From contig CAZKQB010000011.1 of assembly GCA_964554795.1 (NCBI GenBank), positions 1 through 64,000 of the forward strand: a stretch of 64,000 bases of DNA, in the 5' to 3' direction. The position numbers were made by a program, and so were the translations under genes. This document shows, piece by piece, positions 1 through 7,632 of this stretch (the first letter of the stretch is position 1; every line of letters begins with the position of its first letter). The stretch is from SFHK01 sp964554795. GTDB taxonomy: Bacteria > Bacillota > Clostridia > Christensenellales > Aristaeellaceae. Under the pieces are notes generated by a model that saw only the letters and a program-made list of their open reading frames with translations, was not told where the DNA came from and did not search any database.

Positions 1-73
1 GCGGCTTGCCGACTTCGTTGCGGTTTTGCAGATTTACAAACGAAATTGCAATGTGGATCATCTGGCAATATGA
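1..73 (+). CDS. Possible 3' end of a truncated upstream gene
   Basis: A frame open from base 2 to a TGA at 71-73 encodes 23 residues ending in NCNVDHLAI. It reads like an ordinary protein C-terminus, with mixed polar and hydrophobic residues, but it is too short to assign to a family. No start lies inside the window. It could equally be chance open frame. Confidence 0.25.
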   Translation, partial: RLADFVAVLQIYKRNCNVDHLAI

Positions 74-108
74 CGTAAGGTACGCTCAACGCAGAGAGAA
101 CGGTCAAA

Positions 109-157
109 TGGCGTTTGTTCGCAAAATAGTCGTACTATTTTGTGGCAAATTACGCCA
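109..157. repeat. Long imperfect inverted repeat (hairpin)
   Basis: The two arms both begin with TGGCGT when read inward. They share a perfect inner 9-bp stem (122-130 with 134-142) around a 3-base loop, with an unpaired stretch between the inner and outer parts. There is no U-tract typical of an intrinsic terminator. It could mark the end of the upstream gene or be a remnant of a small mobile element. Confidence 0.5.
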
Positions 158-163
158 GGCCAA

Positions 164-193
164 TTGAAAAGCAGGGCAAAGCTGTGATATACT
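164..193 (+). promoter_or_regulatory. Candidate sigma-A promoter for the low-GC cassette
   Basis: TTGAAA (164-169) and TATACT (188-193) are separated by 18 bp. They lie 30 bases before the 50-codon ORF at 223 and about 200 bases before the first GNAT. This is the only reasonable promoter seen ahead of the cassette. Confidence 0.4.
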
Positions 194-222
194 GTGTACA
201 TAATGCAGATGGGGTATAGCAA

Positions 223-375
223 ATGAAAAAGCGATTGTATTGTGCGTTCAGTATGAATAGCGGTTGCGTGGGTTATCTGATCTACAACGATTCGCTGGCG
301 TATGCCGACCTCGTGCTGAACGGCGACCCGAAGGCGTACTTCAAAGTGGTCGCCGAGTATAAATCTCTGGACTAA
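223..375 (+). CDS. Small unrecognised protein, 50 aa
   Basis: This ATG-to-TAA ORF has a plausible purine-rich ribosome site (GATGGGG) seven bases upstream and a candidate promoter at 164-193. The product begins MKKRLYCAF and ends AEYKSLD, with a GDPKAYFKVV stretch. It has no clear signal peptide or membrane segment. I do not recognise a family. It lies 21 bases before the GNAT gene and could be a leader gene of the cassette, or the surviving end of a larger decayed gene. Confidence 0.35.
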   Translation: MKKRLYCAFSMNSGCVGYLIYNDSLAYADLVLNGDPKAYFKVVAEYKSLD

Positions 376-396
376 CCTGCGAAGTAGAGAATCAAG

Positions 397-954
397 ATGA
401 AGATAGAATTTGAGAACATCATCCTTCGGGATATGATAGAGTCAGACATTGAAGATTATGTGCGCTGGTTCACCGTGGAGCGTGAATGGGAAAACTGGGA
501 TGCTCCTTGGGAAAAAGAGGACACGAATGAGGAAGAGCAGCGCAGAGAATGGAAGGCCTACTACGATAAAGTAAAAAATCGCCCAGATGAGGTGTTCCGC
601 TGGCGGTTGGAAATTGAATGGAACGGCAGGCACATCGGCTGGTGCAGCTCCTACAAAATCAACAAGAACTATGAATGGACTGCTAAGGATACTGCCTATC
701 GTGCGGTTGGCATAGATATTTGTGAGCCGGATGCTCGTGGCAAAGGAATTGGCTCAAATGCGTTGCGTGCTTTTATAAATCATCACTTTGCGGATGGCGT
801 GGTCGAGCTTTACACGCAAACGTGGTCTGGCAATGTCCGTATGATTCGCTGTGCTGAAAAGCTCGGCTTTGTGGAGTGCAATCGGGAAACCGATTTTCGT
901 GAAGTGAACGGCCAGAAATATGATGGATTGACGCTTAGACTGGAGAAAATATGA
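397..954 (+). CDS. GNAT-family N-acetyltransferase (RimJ/RimL-like), 185 aa
   Basis: It transfers an acetyl group from acetyl-CoA to an amine on a protein or small molecule. The RimJ/RimL-type layout is visible: an N-terminal strand beginning MKIEFENIILRDM, an acetyl-CoA pyrophosphate loop near residues 112-122 (EPDARGKGIGSNAL, the R/Q-x-x-G-x-G/A pattern), and a C-terminal CAEKLGF motif followed by FVECNRETDF. Length is normal for the family. Its stop overlaps the start of the next gene (ATGA at 951-954), which indicates translational coupling with the methyltransferase. Base composition is more AT-rich than the bulk of the window. The substrate is unknown; an antibiotic or a ribosomal protein are both possible. 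Confidence 0.88.
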   Translation: MKIEFENIILRDMIESDIEDYVRWFTVEREWENWDAPWEKEDTNEEEQRREWKAYYDKVKNRPDEVFRWRLEIEWNGRHIGWCSSYKINKNYEWTAKDTAYRAVGIDICEPDARGKGIGSNALRAFINHHFADGVVELYTQTWSGNVRMIRCAEKLGFVECNRETDFREVNGQKYDGLTLRLEKI

Positions 955-1559
955 AAAACACAGTGGATTTTTACAATAAAACTGCAAACGAATGGGCAGA
1001 GTTGGGCTATAACAATGCTCCCGATGTTCCGTCTATGTTTGATTTTGCAAAGGAATATCCTCTCGGTAGTCGATTCTTGGATTTGTGCTGCGGTGCAGGT
1101 TATGAAACACAGCGATTGCACAAACTTGGCTACGATGTTGTTGGTATCGACTTTAGTGAGGAAAGCCTAAAAATTGCACGGAGTAAAAATCCCAACATCT
1201 CCTTTTATCAAGAGAATATGCTGAACGACTATTCACACATAGGAAAGGTCGATGCGATATTCGTGATTGCTGGACTTGTCCATATAGAGAATGATCAGTT
1301 AAAAACGGCGTTTGCTAATATGCGTAATGTACTTAACGACAATGGACGGCTTTTTATTACCGTGCGTGAAGGAAGCGGAAAAAATTCCCGATGGAGCATC
1401 AAGGTAATAGACGGCGTGGAATACGACCGCAACTTTATCGGTCATTCACTCGAAGAACTCATTACTGAATCAACCGGACTGTTTGAGTTTGTTAATGAGG
1501 TTGGCGATGACGGAACTGGTTGGCACAACTATATTTTTAAGCGTGCAGAAAGCAAATGA
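951..1559 (+). CDS. Class I SAM-dependent methyltransferase, 202 aa
   Basis: This is a small-molecule-type methyltransferase with a Rossmann fold. Motif I is RFLDLCCGAGYET at about residues 41-53, and motif II is the acidic strand end VVGIDFSEESL at about 62-72. The post-motif region DAIFVIAGLVHI and the later strand RLFITVREGSG complete the class I pattern. It overlaps the upstream GNAT by four bases and is one base away from the next GNAT, so the three genes form one operon. A decayed second copy lies at 3448-3720. The substrate cannot be read from the sequence. Confidence 0.88.
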   Translation: MKNTVDFYNKTANEWAELGYNNAPDVPSMFDFAKEYPLGSRFLDLCCGAGYETQRLHKLGYDVVGIDFSEESLKIARSKNPNISFYQENMLNDYSHIGKVDAIFVIAGLVHIENDQLKTAFANMRNVLNDNGRLFITVREGSGKNSRWSIKVIDGVEYDRNFIGHSLEELITESTGLFEFVNEVGDDGTGWHNYIFKRAESK

Positions 1560-1560
1560 T

Positions 1561-2139
1561 ATGATTGAAACAAATGACTTAATCTTAAGACATGGCTCTG
1601 TCGATGATTGGCAAGACTTATATAGAAACCTATGGAGTCGTGGTGAGGTGTTCCGATATATGTTTACCAAGCCGAGTCCTAACGAGGAACAAGCAATGAA
1701 GAAAACCGCAGCCTATGCGGAAATGCACAAGGAAGTGAAGACAGAGTTCTTTGTGTACGATAAGGTGACAAAGCAAGCTATCGGCATTGCCGGACTAAAG
1801 GAAATACAGCCGAGTGTATATACCGTTACCGATATAGCACTTTGCCCCGAATTTCATGGCAATGGTTATGGCAAGCAGATCTTAACTGCTTTTAGCTTAT
1901 TGGCTTTTGATGAGCTTGGAGCAAGCGAGTTGCATTATGATTGCTTCAAGCAAAATGAGGTATCGAAGCGCTTGGCACTCTCGTGTGGTTTTATATACAC
2001 GCACTCCGAAGAAGCTGAACTGACGAAGGACGGCGAAAAAGTAATCTTGGACTACTATCACAAACGGAATCCTTCTTATGAAGATAGGGAAAAACAAAGT
2101 GACAGAAGCGCAGAAAGAGGCAGGGGTTGCGCACCTTAA
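1561..2139 (+). CDS. GNAT-family N-acetyltransferase, 192 aa
   Basis: The ATG at 1561 is chosen because it directly follows the methyltransferase stop and gives the standard GNAT start MIETNDLILRH. A longer frame exists upstream but would overlap the methyltransferase. The acetyl-CoA loop is LCPEFHGNGYGKQILTAF at about residues 101-118, followed by the RLALSCGFIY motif. The last 20 residues (from SYEDREK) are polar and of low complexity, unlike a usual GNAT end, so the gene may have lost its original 3' end. It is co-oriented with the other cassette genes. Confidence 0.83.
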   Translation: MIETNDLILRHGSVDDWQDLYRNLWSRGEVFRYMFTKPSPNEEQAMKKTAAYAEMHKEVKTEFFVYDKVTKQAIGIAGLKEIQPSVYTVTDIALCPEFHGNGYGKQILTAFSLLAFDELGASELHYDCFKQNEVSKRLALSCGFIYTHSEEAELTKDGEKVILDYYHKRNPSYEDREKQSDRSAERGRGCAP

Positions 2140-2205
2140 AACGACTGCCGAGTGTAAAGTGCTGGGCAAATCGGAAGCAGAGAATATAAATGGAGGCGAA
2201 AGATC

Positions 2206-3471
2206 GTGCGGCTCTTTTATGGGGAACCCGGAGATATTGAAAAATGGATGAGCCTTGTTGCAAGGGTCAAATGGAACTTTCCCGGTCTGGAAACGCAGGA
2301 AGAGCTGGACGATCATCGAGCTACTGTCCTTAAATTTATAAAAAAGAGGCAGGCAATCTGCGTAAAGGAAGAAAACGAGATTGCCGGTGTTATGCTATTC
2401 TCGCGGGGGCACAACATGATCTGCTGTCTTGCGGTTGATCCCGAATACCGCAGACGCGGTGTGGCCTCCATGCTGATGGATGAAGCGATTGCGAATTTAG
2501 ACCGGACAAAAGAAATATCGGTATCAACCTTTCGCGTGGACGATGAAAAGGGCTCTGCGCCGAGAGCGCTTTATGAAAAGTACGGGTTTATTGCAGACGA
2601 GCTGATAGAAGAGTTTGGATACCCGAATCAGAAATATGTTCTCCATCCGGCCGGTGCTGAACGAAGGGAGAGACAGCTCGCTATCAATGCGATGGTTCGT
2701 GAAATTAGCAGGATTCTTTCAAATTGCGAACCGTCTATTTACCTGTACGGCTCATCTGTTTTGGACGATTTCCGACTGGGATGGAGTGATATTGACATTC
2801 TTGTACTGACGGGTAAGCCAATAACCGAGGAGCAGGCAAATGCGCTCGCTGGACTTCGGCAGACAATGCTTGCAAAAGAGCCAGAGAACCCATATTACCG
2901 TTCCTTTGAGGGAGGCATGCTCACGTGGAATGCGTTTTTTCGGAAGCAGCCAGACCGTGTGGTGTATTGGGGCACAAGCGGAGAACGAATTACCGATGGT
3001 TATGCGCTTGACAGCTTTGGCATGGCAGAGATGACCAGAAGCAGTATTCTTCTATACGGAAGGGACATGCGGAAGGAAATGAAATATCCTGCTTTCTGCG
3101 AGCTGTATGACGACGTGAAACGCCACTATGAAACAATCAGAAAATATGTGCAGAGTACTGGGCGGAGCTTTTATTCCTTCGGGTGGATGCTGGATATAGC
3201 CCGGTGCATTTATACTCTGCGCACCGGCAGGATTATTGCCAAAACCGCTGCTGCAGAATGGGCGCTGGAAAACAACCTGTGCCCCGATCCGGATGCGCTT
3301 CAATATGCGCTGAGGGTTCGCAGAGATCCGCTGAAATATAAGGATGAAGGGACTTTCGACTATGCAGAAACACTTTCAAAGCCGATCCAGCGTTTTGCAG
3401 ATGTGCTGGAGAATGAACTGCGTATGATTGCAGGGGGAAACAAAAATATGAAGAACACAGCGGATTTTTAG
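2206..3471 (+). CDS. Fusion of GNAT acetyltransferase and aminoglycoside-type nucleotidyltransferase, 421 aa
   Basis: Residues 1 to about 145 form a GNAT domain, with acetyl-CoA loop LAVDPEYRRRGVASMLMDEA at about 79-98 and ALYEKYGF near 125. Residues from about 155 form a DNA polymerase beta-like nucleotidyltransferase of the AadA/ANT type, with the motif GSSVLDDFRLGWSDIDILV (G-S then D-x-D) near 182-200. A helical C-terminal region follows (MLDIARCIYTLRTGRII). The start is GTG at 2206, preceded by GGAGG. By family it could acetylate and nucleotidylate an aminoglycoside-like substrate. The last eight residues (MKNTADF and the preceding N) read in frame into the decayed methyltransferase copy, so the natural C-terminus may have been altered. 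Confidence 0.82.
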   Translation: MRLFYGEPGDIEKWMSLVARVKWNFPGLETQEELDDHRATVLKFIKKRQAICVKEENEIAGVMLFSRGHNMICCLAVDPEYRRRGVASMLMDEAIANLDRTKEISVSTFRVDDEKGSAPRALYEKYGFIADELIEEFGYPNQKYVLHPAGAERRERQLAINAMVREISRILSNCEPSIYLYGSSVLDDFRLGWSDIDILVLTGKPITEEQANALAGLRQTMLAKEPENPYYRSFEGGMLTWNAFFRKQPDRVVYWGTSGERITDGYALDSFGMAEMTRSSILLYGRDMRKEMKYPAFCELYDDVKRHYETIRKYVQSTGRSFYSFGWMLDIARCIYTLRTGRIIAKTAAAEWALENNLCPDPDALQYALRVRRDPLKYKDEGTFDYAETLSKPIQRFADVLENELRMIAGGNKNMKNTADF

Positions 3472-3720
3472 GAAAAAACTACGAACGAATGGGCGGAGTC
3501 GAGCTATAACGATGTGCCCGATGTTCTGTCTATGTGTGATTTCACCAAGGAATACACGGTTGGCAGCGGTGGTGTAGACTATGAAACACGAAGACTGTAC
3601 GAGCTCGGATACGAGGTTGTTGGCATCGATTTTTGCGAGGAAAGCCTGAAAATTATACGGAGCAAAAATCCCAACGTTCTTTTTATCTTGAGGATATGCA
3701 GAACGACTATTCATAAATAG
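3448..3720 (+). pseudogene. Decayed duplicate of the methyltransferase at 951
   Basis: This stretch aligns clearly with the first 90 codons of the methyltransferase: MKNTADF, then NEWAE, DVLSMCDFTKEY, YETRRLYELGYEVVGIDF and EESLKIIRSKNPNV. It is broken in four ways. A tyrosine codon has become TAG at codon 8. Six codons covering the SAM-binding glycine motif are deleted in frame. A one-base deletion shifts the frame near 3680. A TAA or TAG then ends it near 3714-3720. Everything after the DYS segment is missing. The divergence from the intact copy suggests an old duplication or a second acquisition, not a recent copy. Confidence 0.85.
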
Positions 3721-3744
3721 AGAACAAGGATTCGGAGTGATATT

Positions 3745-4458
3745 GTGAAAATTGCCCTTGCATCAGCGCGAATTATCGATCGGGATATTTGCTACAATCT
3801 GTCGAAAATGGAGCACAGCATGAAGCGAGCAAAGGAGGAGAAGGCTGATCTTGTTTGCTTTGGCGAAGCCTTTTTGCAAGGCTTCAATGCGCTTTCGTGG
3901 CAGTATGAGGAGGATCGGGAAATCGCTGTGACTACGGCTTCGCCGGAGTTTGCGCAAATAAAACACATGTCGAAGGAAATCGGGATCGATGTTTTGTTCG
4001 GATATAACGAGCTTGAGGAAAGCACCATTTATTCATCCTGCGCTTTGATTGCGGATGGCGAAATCATTCACAACTATCGCCGCATTTCAAGAGGCTGGAA
4101 GGAATATTGGCGAACGGATGAGCACTACGGAGAGGGATCGTCGGTAGAAGTCTTTGACTATAAAGGCATAAAATGCGCAATTGGGTTATGCGGCGATTTG
4201 TGGGATTATCCCGAACGATTTGCCCTTGGCGAAGACCTTCTTCTATGGCCGGTATATGTGTGCTGGACGAAGGAAGAGTGGGAAGGCGGTGGCAAACTCG
4301 AATATGCAGAGCGAGCAAGTCAGTGCTGCGGGAGCACGCTGTATATCAACTCAATCTGTGAAGGCGATGCCTTCGGTGGAGCCGCGCATTTTCTTGATGG
4401 CGCTGTTCAGAAGGAGCTGCAGATCTTGCGCGAGGGACTGCTTTATGTAACGATATAG
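3745..4458 (+). CDS. Carbon-nitrogen hydrolase (nitrilase superfamily), 237 aa
   Basis: The nitrilase fold hydrolyses non-peptide C-N bonds through a Glu-Lys-Cys triad. The nucleophile cysteine is in AIGLCGDLWDYP (about residues 146-157), and the general-base glutamate is in LVCFGEAFLQGF (about 34-45). The position that usually carries the catalytic lysine reads NYRRISRGWKEY, so the lysine is Arg or displaced to the later K. I recall this as a feature of one Firmicutes subfamily but cannot confirm it here. The start is GTG at 3745. Length is slightly short for the family (usually 250-280). It is the last recognisable gene of the low-GC cassette. Confidence 0.82.
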   Translation: MKIALASARIIDRDICYNLSKMEHSMKRAKEEKADLVCFGEAFLQGFNALSWQYEEDREIAVTTASPEFAQIKHMSKEIGIDVLFGYNELEESTIYSSCALIADGEIIHNYRRISRGWKEYWRTDEHYGEGSSVEVFDYKGIKCAIGLCGDLWDYPERFALGEDLLLWPVYVCWTKEEWEGGGKLEYAERASQCCGSTLYINSICEGDAFGGAAHFLDGAVQKELQILREGLLYVTI

Positions 4459-4722
4459 CTTCTTTAGACTCGGCGACTCCATTGCGTTGGCAGTAGATTA
4501 CAAGCGCGATTTATGGGCAGAGGAAGCAAACGCGGTCTGCGCAACGCCGATTCGGTTGCAGTTGAACGGATGGGGCTTGTATTCATGCCGTTTTCGTGCG
4601 GTGGAAGCTCTGGCCGATGGAAGGGCCAGAATGGATATGTCTGGCTTGCTTGGAGCAGAGCATCCTCTTGAAAAGTGAGAAGTCTTCAGGAGGATGCCTG
4701 CGGTTCAGGACTGAATGGGTGG
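4459..4722 (+). other. Gene-poor stretch, possible gene remnant
   Basis: A frame from about 4467 to a stop at 4678 encodes a protein-like stretch (LGDSIALAVDYKRDLW, then GLLGAEHPLEK). It has no convincing start or ribosome site and no recognised family. It probably represents debris at the boundary between the low-GC cassette and the GC-rich chromosome. No integrase, tRNA or direct repeat was seen here. Confidence 0.25.
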
Positions 4723-5355
4723 TTACGGGAAGGCATAGGAGCGGGCGAGCTGTTCGATCTGGTCAAAGGACCCGGAGCGAATCAGGGAAAGGCTTGTGAG
4801 ATTTCCGCCGACGCCGACGGCTGTGCATCCTGCGCCGATATAATCGTGCATATTGGATTGATTGATGCCGCCTACGGCGATCAAGGGGATATGAGAGAGC
4901 GGTGCGCGGATGGCCTTTATGTAAGCGGGCCCCAGTGCAACGGCAGGAAACAGCTTTACAAAGTCGGCGCCATATTGGTGCGCCTCCGAAATTTCAGTTG
5001 GTGTGAGGGCACCGGGAATGGAGACGAGCGCCAGCTCGCGTGTGCGGCGAATGAGCCTTTCGTCGGTATTGGGCGAGATGATGTATTGAGCGCCCGCATC
5101 ATGGGCGAGCAGCAGCTGCTGCTCGGTAAGAACGGTGCCGGCGCCTGCGCATATGCCCATGCCGTTTAAAAGGCAGATGCTTTCGCAGGTGCGCTCCCAG
5201 CTTTTCGGGTCGTCCTGCATGAAGGTTACCTCAATCAGCGGTATGCCGCCGCGCAGGATGGCCTCCGCAAAGGGAGCGAGGCATTCAAACGGAAGGTTTC
5301 GAACGATGGAAATGACCTTGTGCTGTCGGATCAGTCGAATTGTTTCTTCTCTCAT
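4723..5355 (-). CDS. eda: KDPG/KDPGal-type aldolase (Eda family), 210 aa
   Basis: This class I aldolase cleaves a 2-keto-3-deoxy sugar acid (usually the 6-phosphate) to pyruvate and an aldehyde. The Schiff-base lysine is in DFVKLFPA (about residue 133), the catalytic glutamate in PLIEVTF (about 42), and the phosphate-loop glycines in IAVGGINQ and GVGGNL. Length is typical (200-215). It lies downstream of the galactonate-dehydratase-like gene, with a terminator-like hairpin in its leader, so it may be expressed below the level of the rest of the operon. Family members act on gluconate- or galactonate-derived substrates, and the sequence does not settle which. Confidence 0.88.
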   Translation of the reverse strand: MREETIRLIRQHKVISIVRNLPFECLAPFAEAILRGGIPLIEVTFMQDDPKSWERTCESICLLNGMGICAGAGTVLTEQQLLLAHDAGAQYIISPNTDERLIRRTRELALVSIPGALTPTEISEAHQYGADFVKLFPAVALGPAYIKAIRAPLSHIPLIAVGGINQSNMHDYIGAGCTAVGVGGNLTSLSLIRSGSFDQIEQLARSYAFP

Positions 5356-5368
5356 GATGTTCCTTTCA

Positions 5369-5417
5369 AAAAAGGCATTCTCTATTTCTGTAGCATAGAA
5401 GCAGAGAATGCCTTTTT
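5369..5417 (-). terminator. Intrinsic terminator or attenuator in the eda leader
   Basis: A perfect 15-bp stem (5369-5383 with 5403-5417) ends, on the minus strand, in a run of six T. The eda ribosome site (GAAAGGAAC) and ATG follow immediately. It therefore lies between the stop of the dehydratase gene and the start of eda, inside the presumed operon. Confidence 0.75.
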
Positions 5418-5418
5418 G

Positions 5419-6567
5419 TTACCATTCAGCGAGGGTTCCGTCGTAGTTGCGCCAGATGGGGTTCTTCCAATTATGGCCGGTTTCCGCCATCTTGCGTATT
5501 TTTGCTTCATCAACCTTTACGCCAAGCCCGGCGCCGGTTAGCGGCTCGATGAAACCGTCCTTATAGCGGAAGGGAGAGGCGTCCTCCAGATAGTCCAGAA
5601 GGTCACCGCCCTGATTGTAGTGGATGCCCATGCTCTGCTCCTGAATGAAGGCGTTCGGCGTGCACATATCCAACTGCACGCAGGCGGAGAGCGAAACGGG
5701 GCCGAGAGGACAGTGCGGCGCAACGGCAACGTCGAATGCTTCCGCCATGGCCGCAATTTTTCTGCATTCGCTGATGCCGCCTGCGTGAGAGAGGTCCGGC
5801 TGGATGATGTCAACGTAACCATCCGTCAGGACTTTCTTGAAGTCCCAGCGGCTGAACATGCGCTCGCCCGTGGCAATCGGCGTGGAGGTGGCGTTTGCGA
5901 TGTCGCGCAGTGCTTCCAGGTTCTCGGAGAGCACAGGCTCCTCGATGAACATGGGGTGATAGGGCTCAAGCTCCTTTGCAAGCACCTTTGCCATGCTCTT
6001 ATGGATGCGGCCGTGAAAATCAATGGCAAATTCCATGTCGTTGCCAACGGCTTCGCGAATGGCGCGGGCACGGTTCAGTACGGCGTCGACCTTTTTGAAG
6101 GAGTCGATGTAATGCATTTCCTCAGAGGCATTCATCTTTACCGCGCTGTATCCTTCGCACTGCTTTTTTAGAACCTCTGATGCAATGTCCGATGGGCGGT
6201 CGCCGCCGATCCAGCAATACACCCTAAGCCGGTCGCGGCATCTTCCGCCCAGCAGGTTGTAAATCGGTGTGTTTAGTACCTTCCCCTTGATGTCCCACAG
6301 TGCCTGATCAATGCCTGCGATCGCGCTCATGACCTCCGGACCGCCACGGTAGAAGCCGGCGCGGTAGAAGGTTTGCCAGAGGTCTTCAATGTCTGCGGGA
6401 TCCTTCCCCAAAAAGTAATAGCTGAGCTCCTCGACGGCGGCCTTTACGGTGTGCGCGCGTCCCTCAATGACCGGCTCACCCCAGCCGCACACCCCCTCGT
6501 CGGTTTCAATTTTCAGAAACTGCCAGCGGGGCAGTACGGGAAATACCTCAAAACCTGTGATCTTCAT
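5419..6567 (-). CDS. dgoD: Galactonate-dehydratase-like enolase-superfamily enzyme, 382 aa
   Basis: Mandelate racemase/galactonate dehydratase family enzymes remove water from an aldonate to give a 2-keto-3-deoxy acid. The three Mg2+ ligands are visible in EFAIDFHGR (about 180), FIEEPV (about 207) and IATGERM (about 232). The acid-base histidine is in VAPHCPLGPVS (about 282). The length (382 aa) and the opening MKITGFEVFPV match DgoD. It is followed by the Eda-type aldolase and preceded by a zinc-type dehydrogenase, which fits an oxidative aldose route. L-fuconate, gluconate or other aldonate dehydratases are alternatives, because substrate is hard to predict in this superfamily. Confidence 0.87.
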   Translation of the reverse strand: MKITGFEVFPVLPRWQFLKIETDEGVCGWGEPVIEGRAHTVKAAVEELSYYFLGKDPADIEDLWQTFYRAGFYRGGPEVMSAIAGIDQALWDIKGKVLNTPIYNLLGGRCRDRLRVYCWIGGDRPSDIASEVLKKQCEGYSAVKMNASEEMHYIDSFKKVDAVLNRARAIREAVGNDMEFAIDFHGRIHKSMAKVLAKELEPYHPMFIEEPVLSENLEALRDIANATSTPIATGERMFSRWDFKKVLTDGYVDIIQPDLSHAGGISECRKIAAMAEAFDVAVAPHCPLGPVSLSACVQLDMCTPNAFIQEQSMGIHYNQGGDLLDYLEDASPFRYKDGFIEPLTGAGLGVKVDEAKIRKMAETGHNWKNPIWRNYDGTLAEW

Positions 6568-6584
6568 TGGCGTTGAATCTCCTG

Positions 6585-7622
6585 TTATTCTTCGCAGTCG
6601 ATAACGATATGGATTGCGTCCTTCTGCTGCGCATTCCTGAGGCGGAAGGCTTCGTCGATTTCGTCCAGAGGGAAGGTGTGGGTGATCATTTCACTCGTGT
6701 TGACCAGTCCCTCGGTGACAAGGCGTACGCCCTCGTCGAAGAAGCGGCGCATGTCGATGTCCCTACGCGGCTCGGTGAAGTAGAATTCAAGCCGCTTTCT
6801 GTGTGCCTTGAAGAAGTCTACGGGCGTATTGCACACGCCGATGCAGCCATACATGACGACCCTTGCACACATGGCGGCGGCGTTAATTGCATCGACGATG
6901 CCATCGCCCTCCAGCAGACAGGGAATGACCACGTCGAAGCCGTCCGGAAAATCTTTCCCGGCGTAATCCATCGTGCGAGCGTTTTTGTCGGGGAGCAGAT
7001 AGGTGTGCGTTGCGCCGTATTTACGCGCCAGCGCGAGCTTGGTTTCGCTCAGGTCTGTAACGGCCAGACACTTCGGGCTGAACAGGTGAACGACCTGTGT
7101 CATGATGAGACCGCTTACGCCTTGTCCCATAATCAGAACGTTCTTGGCCTGCTGAATCTGCCCAAGCTCTGCGGCGTGAAGAATGCCCGGAAGCACCTCG
7201 ATAGGGCTGATATCCAGCATGGGGAAGTCATCTGGTAGGGCAATAACATTGAAGGGCTTGCAGACGATATACTGAGCGAACGCGCCCCACACATATCGAC
7301 AGGCGACCCTTGCGCCGATGCGCAGCCCCTTCACACTTTTACCTACCATATCGATGATGCCGCTCACCTCATGGCCAAGTCTTGCGGGCGTGCTGATGAA
7401 TTCCGGCGCGCGCGTACCGCGGTAGGCTTCCAGATCGCTGCCGCAGATACCAACCCACTTGATGCGGATGCGCACCTCGTCCTCCGCCGGGATCGGTATT
7501 TCTGCCCGGCGTATGGACATGTGGTAGGGCTTTTCGAGAACGGCAACCTTCTGCGTGTCGGGGCCGTTGCCGTCTACAAAGTGCATATCCGCCATTTGCA
7601 TCTTTGTTGCCATATGGTTCAC
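6585..7622 (-). CDS. Zinc-type medium-chain alcohol/polyol dehydrogenase, 345 aa
   Basis: It oxidises a sugar or polyol with NAD(P)+. The catalytic-zinc region WVGICGSDLEAYRG and LGHEVSG (the GHE motif) is intact, and a Rossmann segment NVLIMGQGVSGLI is near residue 160. The four-cysteine structural-zinc lobe usually found after the GHE motif is absent; that stretch reads RYVWGAFAQYI. Several MDR subgroups lack it. The gene lies 17 bases upstream of the dehydratase gene on the same strand. It probably supplies an oxidised sugar to the dehydratase, or oxidises an intermediate. Confidence 0.85.
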   Translation of the reverse strand: MNHMATKMQMADMHFVDGNGPDTQKVAVLEKPYHMSIRRAEIPIPAEDEVRIRIKWVGICGSDLEAYRGTRAPEFISTPARLGHEVSGIIDMVGKSVKGLRIGARVACRYVWGAFAQYIVCKPFNVIALPDDFPMLDISPIEVLPGILHAAELGQIQQAKNVLIMGQGVSGLIMTQVVHLFSPKCLAVTDLSETKLALARKYGATHTYLLPDKNARTMDYAGKDFPDGFDVVIPCLLEGDGIVDAINAAAMCARVVMYGCIGVCNTPVDFFKAHRKRLEFYFTEPRRDIDMRRFFDEGVRLVTEGLVNTSEMITHTFPLDEIDEAFRLRNAQQKDAIHIVIDCEE

Positions 7623-7632
7623 CTCGTTTGCG

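Noticed and set aside
2078..2251. 57-codon frame bridging the GNAT end and the fusion gene start
   Set aside because: It overlaps both neighbours, has no ribosome site and matches no family.
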